Made by a program: the position numbers and the translations under genes. A stretch of 64,000 nucleotides of DNA from Theropithecus gelada. Lineage: Eukaryota > Chordata > Mammalia > Primates > Cercopithecidae. The DNA lies in the NCBI RefSeq assembly GCF_003255815.1, contig NC_037673.1:175404045-175468044 (forward strand), in the 5' to 3' direction. The notes under the pieces are model-generated. The model searched no databases, was not told where the DNA came from, and saw only the letters and a list, made by a program, of their open reading frames with translations. Position 1 is the stretch's first letter. The number at the start of each line of letters is the position of its first letter. Below, piece after piece: positions 57,634-64,000 of this stretch.

Positions 57634-57683
57634 ACTCCAGCCTGGGAGACAGAGAGATAGCCTGTCTTAAAAAACCAAAACCC
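57634..57683 (+). mobile_element. Alu 3'-end fragment
   Basis: 'cactccagcctgggagacag' then 'agagatagcctgtcttaaaa' is only the end of an Alu. Its tail (aaaaaaccaaaaccc) resembles the tail of the Alu at 57300-57600. Confidence 0.85.
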
Positions 57684-57988
57684 AGCCAGGCGCGGCGGCT
57701 CATGCCTGTAATCCCAGCACTTTGGGAGGCTGAGGCGGGCAGATCACAAGGCCAGGAGTTCGAGACCAGCCTGGCCAATATAGTGAAATCCTGTCTCTAC
57801 TAAAAACACAAAAATTAGCTGGGTGTGGTGGTGTGCGCCTGTGGTCCCAGCTGCTCGGGAGACTGAGGCAGGAGAATTGCTTGAACGCAGGAGGCAGAGG
57901 TTGCAGTGAGCCAAGATTACATCACTGCACTCCAGTCTGGGCCACAGAGTGGGACTCCGCCCCAACAAACAAACAAACAAACAAAAAG
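57684..57988 (+). mobile_element. Alu, sense
   Basis: Full-length dimer from agccaggcgcggcggctcat to a (CAAA)n tail. Confidence 0.95.
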
Positions 57989-58001
57989 GATCACATTATT
58001 A

Positions 58002-58295
58002 TTATTATCATTATTTTGGAGACAGCATCTTGCTCTGTCGCCCACGCTGGAGTGCAGTGGCATAAGCTCAGCTCACTGCGACCTCTGCCTCCCGGATTCA
58101 AGCGATACTCCTGCCTCAGCCTCCCAACTAGCTGGGATTACAGGTGCACCCCACCATGCCCAGCTAATTTTTAGTAGAGAGAGGTTTCACCATGTTGGCC
58201 AGGCTGGTCTCGAACTCCTGACCCACCTCAGGTGATCCTCCCACCTCAGCCTCCCAAAGTGCTGGGATTACAGGGGTGAACCACCACTCCCAACC
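58002..58295 (-). mobile_element. Alu, antisense, tail-to-tail with the preceding Alu
   Basis: It begins in an ATT-rich tail, then 'ttggagacagcatcttgctc' through to the Alu head. The 12 bases agtcagattatt follow at 58296 and also occur at 57601. Confidence 0.95.
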
Positions 58296-58504
58296 AGTCA
58301 GATTATTTCAAAAACACTCTATGCCCTGCAAAATAATTTTACAAATTTACAGATTTTTGCTAGGCTAAAAGAGTTTCACAGATTTTTGACCACGTAAGGA
58401 ACGGACACACCCCTGACATATTGGTGACCGAAGAAGGCAAGCCCAGCTCCAGTGTGGTCTCCTTAGGTAAAATCAAGTCTACCTCTGTGCCCAACGTCAG
58501 CACG
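58296..58504. other. Short intron stretch
   Basis: Nothing recognised. Confidence 0.4.
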
Positions 58505-58740
58505 GCCTAACAGTGAAGCATGTGGCCTCTGAGTCACTCTGCCTCAATTCCAATGCTTACTTCACCTCTGGCTCGCTGAGTGGCCTCCCTGTGGCCAGTG
58601 TCTGCCGGGTTGATTGGGGATAACAACAGAGCTTCCACGGCTGATGTAGGGCTGAGCGAGATACTGCGTGGAGAGCGCTGGGCACAGCAGCTGATAAATC
58701 AGCCGACCGGCAGCACCACTGCCATCATGATGGTCGTGGC
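58505..58740 (+). mobile_element. MIR SINE, sense
   Basis: 'cagtgaagcatgtggcctct', 'cttacttcacctctggctcg' and 'gttgattggggataacaaca' follow MIR from head to core; the tail is diverged. Confidence 0.65.
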
Positions 58741-59543
58741 ATGACAGTCGTGAGGAAACGCGTAACAAAGGGTCAGCCGTGTTACGATCGGGGGTGAGTT
58801 TCACTTTTTATTAGTATTTTCTGTATTTTGTTTTGTTTTGTTTTACATTTTTACAAAGGGTATATAGCAAAACAGCCAATTCATGTGAAGATAGTAGAGA
58901 GGGGAAGGGGGAGGGCAAAGAGAGAAAGATAAGGGGAAAAACGGAATAAACAAGATGCCGACAAGAAAGCCTCATGGGGCCAGCGCAGGGCCAGCCAGGC
59001 GGCCTTCTGCTAAATCAAGCAATGCTTGAGAGGCTCCCTCGGGACCTGGCCTGTCCAGAATGTCCCACACTCAGCCCTCTGCAGCCAGCTCCCCCATCTC
59101 CATGGCTCCTGCACACACCAGTGCCGGGGTAGCCTCCAGGAAACAGAGCTGGCCAGCCAGAGCCAGCCAGGACACAGAGGTCAGTGGGTCAGACCCAGAC
59201 CCTGGGACTGCAACAGGCCTGCCTATTTATCATGAGAACTGACACTCGTCCCTGCCAGATGCTCTGGCTGACATTTCCCAGGTCTTGTTCAGCATGAAGA
59301 CCACGTCGGGGAATGTCCCCAGTCACAAATTAACATTCACATAAATAACAGGGCGCTCTCGACTAAAGAAGAAAAATGACTCGTGCCGCAGGAACATGTG
59401 CCAAACTATCAAAAAGGGAGATTTTTCTTTCTGAGCTTCCATGTCTCACCAGCTGGACCACAGCGGATTGTGGCCTTGAGGCGTGTGGTGGAGGAGAGCT
59501 CATGGAATGAGGTCCAACTTCCCCCTTCAAGATCCTGTCAACA
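58741..59543. other. Single-copy intron, nothing recognised
   Basis: Contains a (TTTTG)n-like run near 58825-58845 and a purine-rich stretch near 58895-58945. Confidence 0.45.
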
Positions 59544-59849
59544 GGCCGGGCGCGGTGGCTCACGCCTGGAATCCCGGCACGTTGGGAGGCCGAGGCGGGC
59601 AGATCACCTGAGGTCAGGAGTTTGAAACCACCCTGGACAACATGGTGAAACCCCGTCTCTACCAAAATAGAAAAAATTAGCGGGGCATGGTGGCCTGTGC
59701 CTGTCATCCCAGCTTCTCGGGAGGCTGAGGCACAGGAATCGCTTGAGCCCGGAAGGTGGAAGTTGCAGTGAGCTGAGATGGCGCCGCTGCACTCCAGCTT
59801 GGGCTACAGAGTGAGATACTGTCTCAGAAAAAAAAAAAAAAAAAAAAAA
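59544..59849 (+). mobile_element. Alu, sense, with target-site duplication
   Basis: Starts ggccgggcgcggtggctcac and ends in an A22 tail. Flanks cctgtcaacag (59533-59543) and cctgtcgacag (59854-59864) form the duplication, one difference. Confidence 0.95.
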
Positions 59850-62800
59850 CCACCCTGTCGACAGGCCCTTCCCTGGGCTGGCACCTGGCCCTGCGGCCGC
59901 CCACACCAACTGGAACCTAACACCTTTGCGCAGCTGTTCCCTGCCAGCCTCTCTGCCTCCTTGGAGGCCTGTACACACTGCCCTCCCCTCCCCCGACCAG
60001 CCCCGGGAGCCCAGCACCCTGAGCACCAGCACCCCCAGAGACAGAGCCGGCACGGTGGGTCTGTCTGCTCTGGGGGCTGGGGTGGCAGGGGCCCGTGTCT
60101 GGGAGTTGCCAACATGTGCTTCCATACCAGATTCCCCAGGGGACTCAAGCTGGAGAGCAACCAAAGCCTGCAAGGCCACACTCCAGGAACTACGGGCCTG
60201 GGGACCCGGGACGGTCCCTCAGCGTTCACAGCAGGCTCACCCACCTCCACCAGGAGATGCCACCCAGGGAGACTGCCAGCATCCCCGCCCACAGGAGGCC
60301 AGGGCCGGCGCCTTCCCTAGTTGCTCGGGCAGCCGTCACAGGGCAGCACAGCCTGGGGCTTGGACAGCAGAACCCATTCTCTCATAGTCCTGGAGGCCAG
60401 ATCTCTAAAATCAAGGTGTGGGCAGGGGAGGTTTCTCTCGAGACCTCGCTCCTCGGCTTGTCGATAGCGTCTTTCCCCCCATGTGTACTTCTGTCCTAAT
60501 GGATTCTTCTTGGGAAGATACCAGTCATTCTGTGACAACAGTCACTGTTGAATCAGTGACCTCATTTTCAGTTAATTATCTCTTTAAAGACCCTGCCTCC
60601 TAATACAGCCAACATCCTTATCTACGGGAGTTTAGGACCTCAACAAAGGAATTGGGGGTGTGGGGAGGGCGCCACTCAGCCCATAATTGCCTCTAGGCGC
60701 CAAGGCCACACAGAGTCGGAGCAGGCTGCTGGCAGGGTCCGGTGGCCAGAGCTGGGCGGGCTGTTCCTTGGGGAGCCACTCTGGACAGGCCGGAAGGTCA
60801 CTGCCAGAATCACTCCCCAGGGGCCAGAAATCCGGCACGGAGGAAAAGCTGCCACTCCAGGGAAGGTGGAGCCCACCCAGGGCTGGCCACATGGGATGCC
60901 CATCTCACCCTTCCTTCTGAACCGGGCATTCTCACACAGGGACACCCACTGGCTGGGCAGTATGCTCGTCTCCCTGTGCCTGCACTCACGCCCAGCCGGC
61001 GGGTGGTAGGCAGGCCTCAGGACCCCTCCGCCAATGGCAGAGGTCACTCTCTCACGGTCCAGCAGGAGCCCTGCTCCAGAGCCCACGCCTGGGGCCAGCT
61101 GAGGCTGGTGTCTCACATTCCTGCAGAGAGGCTGGCTAAGGCTCCTGTGGGGGGGCACTCCCCATGCCCACTGCACCCCAGAATTTTCTGGGCGATCCCC
61201 AGGCTGAGTCGACGCAGCTGTTGGAAGACGGGGCATGCAATTCTAGATGTGTGGCATGTTTTGAACAGCATCCAATACCCTTTCCAGGGCAGCTCAGCCC
61301 GGAGAGGAAGTCCCCAGTCTCGGGGACCCGGGAGGCAGGGTCTGCTCCTTCCCACGTGGCGTGCTCCTCCAGGAGGGGCCGGGTGCTCAGAGGGAAACCA
61401 GTGCCCACCAAGGGCCCAGCTGCCTGGCTGGCAGGCGAAGGTGGGTTTGGTGGGCAAGGAGCCTGCAGCCTCGCCCTCTACCCAGAATTCCCTTACCACA
61501 CGTCTGTCAGGGCCGGGGCAGGGGCAGGGGCAGGGGCAGTGTAGCGGGAGTCACGGCCGTGGCGGGAAAAAGGTTGCTGGGCTGGCTCCCAGCAGTGTGG
61601 GGAAGACACACTACCCAACAGATGTGCCCTTCAGAAGCAGGAACTGACAGAAACTCCCGTGGGGAGAGCACAGGCTGGGACACAGCGCACCCAACACCAG
61701 TCCCCCCAACTCCACTGTGCAACAAGGATCAGCCTTTCCTCTCTCGAAGCCTCTGTTCCCCCCGAGGGGGCTGCAGTTGGGAGCCGATGGTGCGACTCAG
61801 GGGGGCGTGTCCTCCATGTCCGCTTGTGCAAGGGAGCCCAGATCAGGCAATTTTCCCAGGCAGACAACACCCCCCTTTCACTTTCCATCACAGGCTGTCA
61901 TTTCCCCAGGTCCCTGGGCCACAGGCCCCTCTCAGGACCCCTCAGGCCTCATGCACACACACAGCCTGGGCACTGCCTGACTCTGGCTTCCTTCGAATTG
62001 GGCTTCTTTTCCTGCTGTGATCTCTGGGGCCCACTGTGCTATCCAGGGCAGGCTGACCGCCGACCGTCCTCTGCCCGCCTGCCCAGCTGCCACTCCCGGG
62101 CGGGCAGCCCTGCCGGGCCTGAGGCTGTCTGCTTCCCCTTCTGTCCAGAGTTCCCAAAACAAAAATCAGGCCATGCCATCTGACGAAGGATCCTGTCTGG
62201 TTTATTTATGGGAAGAGCCAGGGCTGTGAGGGCCAGGTTGTCTGGGCTGTGGCCAGGCTGCTCTGCAGGCCTTCAGACACTGCCCAGCCCGTGCCCCACC
62301 CATCCAGGGTGGATCCGGGGGCGGCCGGGGTTGGTGGGGGCAGGGCCCCAGCACTGGTGAGCCCACACTGGTGACTCTAGGATGGTTATTTATTCTACAG
62401 CCAGGACAGCAGCCCCTGGGGCCCTAGGCCCTTCTGTGGGTGGTTGGCCCACTGGAGAGCCTGAGCAGCAAGGCCAGCAATGACCAAAGGTGCCGTATCC
62501 AGAATGCAGGCAGGCTCAGGTGCACCTACCCTCCCGAGATGCCACTACAGATTCAGGGACACTGAACTGGTGGGATCAGGTGCCCCACAAATCCTGGTCC
62601 TCACAGGGGACAAGGCCACCAGGTGTCACCCTGGGAGATGGTGGCGCCCCCGGGTATGAAAGGCCACATCAGGCTTATGTCCAGTACCCCTGCCTGCACA
62701 GCACAGCACAGCATGGCATCCATACCACAGCATAGCCCCACCCTCCGGCAGTGCCAAGCCCGGGATCTCAGGGCCCCCACAAGAAACCAGACAGGTGAGC

Positions 62801-63009
62801 AGGTGGCAGCTCAGACCAGGTGCTGACCTTGTGCATACCAGGCCTTCCCCAAGAGCAGACTGAAGCCCCCCGAGCCAGTTCTCACTGCCACAGGACTGTG
62901 CCCCTCCTGCGGGGCTCTGCTCACCCCCACACTCCCTGCTCAGAGAAGGCCTGTCCCACCGCCCCATGTGAAATCACACCCAAGCACAGCATGCTTTCAG
63001 TGGTCAAAT
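59850..63009. other. Single-copy, GC-rich intron
   Basis: A small (GGGGCA)4 run stands at 61515-61538. No exon or major repeat is recognised in about 3.2 kb; long open frames here reflect GC content. Confidence 0.4.
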
Positions 63010-63725
63010 CTGCGGTAATTTGAACACAACAATAAATAATGATAGTAACAAGTTAGAACCCATTGAATAAAATAAATATCCACAAATCAGTACTGGCAGA
63101 AACAAATAATGAATAATAGGCAGGAGGGGAAGGGCAGCTCTTTCTCACAAGGGAATTCAACTAAAAATGTAAAAGAAATGATGAGACAGAATATCATGGT
63201 AGTAAACTCCGTCGGCAACAGCACAGTAAGGACTGCTGCAGGTACAGCATCCATGGAAGCTACAGTTAGAGAAGGATAACAAGAAACAGAATGTCACATC
63301 ATGTCATAGCAGCTACCCACGGGAGATTTATTCGTTGCAATGGGAAAAATGGTAACTTTACTGGGGAGAATCCGGTCAGTAACACCTTAGCCGAATGAAG
63401 AAGGGCATCACTGACAGCAGGAGACAGCTGGACACCCCAGTGTGATAATCCCAGCGTGATGCCCTGTGGAGGGTGCAGTGCTTCTGTGACAGTCCTGCCA
63501 GAGACACGCAAGCTCAATCCAGTTCAAGGCACACCAGAAAAACCCATGTGGAGGCTCCGTCTACAAAACAGCTGACCAGTCCCCTTCGAAAACATCCAGG
63601 TCATGAAACCTCAGATGGGAGGAAACAAGAGAGACACAACAAGTAAATGCCACGTGGGATTCCGAGTGGGAGCCTGAACCAGACAACAGACATGAGTCGG
63701 AAGACTGACAACATTCAGTGCAGAC
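63010..63725 (+). mobile_element. Old LINE 3' region (L1M-like)
   Basis: 'gggaattcaactaaaaatgt', 'cattgcaatgggaaaaatgg'-type text at about 63333-63353, 'aaacagctgaccagtcccct', 'caacaagtaaatgccacgtg' and 'gggattccgagtgggagcct' resemble a common old LINE 3' UTR. Subfamily not assigned. Confidence 0.4.
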
Positions 63726-63734
63726 TGGAGTGCT

Positions 63735-63793
63735 TCGGTGAGAATGTGATTGGTTTGTTCCCACCAAAACTCATCTTGAAGTTTGATCCCCAG
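63735..63793 (+). mobile_element. Start of an MST/THE1-type MaLR LTR
   Basis: 'gtgattggtttgttcccacc' and 'aaaactcatcttgaagtttg', then 'atccccag', are the first 55-60 bases of an MST-type LTR. It is interrupted by an Alu, and its remainder should lie beyond the window. Confidence 0.7.
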
Positions 63794-64000
63794 TGGCCGG
63801 GCGCAGTGGCTCACGCCTGTAATCCCAGCACTTTGGGAGGCCGAGGCCAAGATCTCACGAGGTCAGGAGATCGAGACCATCCTGGCTAACACAGTGAAAC
63901 CCCATCTCTACCAAAAATACAAAAAATTAGCCAGGTGTGGTGGCAGTGCCTGTAGTCCCAGCTACTCGGGAGGCTGAGGCAGGAGAATGGCGTGAACCCG
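63794..64000 (+). mobile_element. AluY-type Alu, cut by the window edge
   Basis: Starts tggccgggcgcagtggctca and carries the AluY-type block 'acgaggtcaggagatcgaga' with 'gagaatggcgtgaacccg' at the edge. Only the first two thirds are in view. Confidence 0.93.

Larger units (their letters stand above)
50101..64000 (-). other. ADAMTS2: Intron upstream of the ADAMTS2 exon (intron 2, inferred)
   Basis: The preceding ADAMTS2 exon should encode the conserved middle of the propeptide (a block resembling HLFYNVTVFGRDL). Nothing like it is seen up to the right edge, so this is taken as intron running out of the window. Confidence 0.75.

Noticed and set aside
62150..62460. 3' UTR of an antisense gene (AT-rich tttatttatggg next to GC-rich text)
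   Set aside because: No coding exon or clear polyadenylation context on either strand; composition alone is not enough.

Overview
The window is primate nuclear DNA. Evidence: AluS/AluJ-type and AluY-type copies throughout, a 5'-truncated L1PA 3' end with a clear target-site duplication, a THE1 LTR, several MLT1-type LTRs, and much old L1M, L2 and MIR sequence. The only protein-coding piece I can defend is one 154-base exon on the minus strand (49921-50074). Its translation matches the end of the propeptide of ADAMTS2 (procollagen I N-proteinase), and both splice sites are well formed. I infer that the window lies inside ADAMTS2: everything to the right of the exon is the upstream intron (intron 2 by the human numbering) and everything to the left is the downstream intron (intron 3). 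Two residues of the exon differ from the human protein as I remember it, and there is a run of 393 N. This may be a draft assembly of a non-human catarrhine, but human with variants is not excluded.

Layout, left to right. 0-2 kb: an ERV1-class solo LTR and an Alu inside an old L1. 2-5 kb: L2 and MIR remnants and an AT-rich patch with three TAATTA sites. 5-6.6 kb: Alu, a minisatellite with two unit lengths (36 and 51 bases), more L1 and a partial Alu. 7-13 kb: MIR, L2 and Alus, including one Alu inside an old LTR. 13-15.5 kb: antisense L2 with an old L1 tail and a young L1PA insertion. 15.5-16.3 kb: an 18-base minisatellite containing the assembly gap. 18.3-26.5 kb: two L1M-type elements head to tail, the first split by an MLT1 LTR, the second carrying an almost pure poly-A insertion. 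27-31 kb: L1, Alus, and an inverted repeat with 288-base arms. 31-42 kb: a 44-base tandem repeat, a GATG microsatellite grown from an L2 tail, MIR and L2 remnants, otherwise single-copy intron. 43-46.7 kb: an older inverted duplication, two MLT1 LTRs, one with a THE1 inside it. 50 kb: the exon. 51-64 kb: a C-rich tandem repeat, another MLT1, MIRs, a compact Alu cluster at 57.3-58.3 kb, and at the right edge an AluY inside the start of an MST/THE1-type LTR.

I found no undescribed gene system. The features most worth a second look are structural: the 288-base inverted repeat whose second arm sits precisely in an old L1 tail (29813-30614); the split inverted duplication (42931-45060); the gap flanked on both sides by the same 144 bases (15617-16319); the tail-only retroposon (23473-23539); and the two-length minisatellite carrying paired ACGTCA and CCGCCCC motifs (5441-5803). 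All repeat family names are from recognition by eye; subfamily names are given only where diagnostic sequence could be seen.
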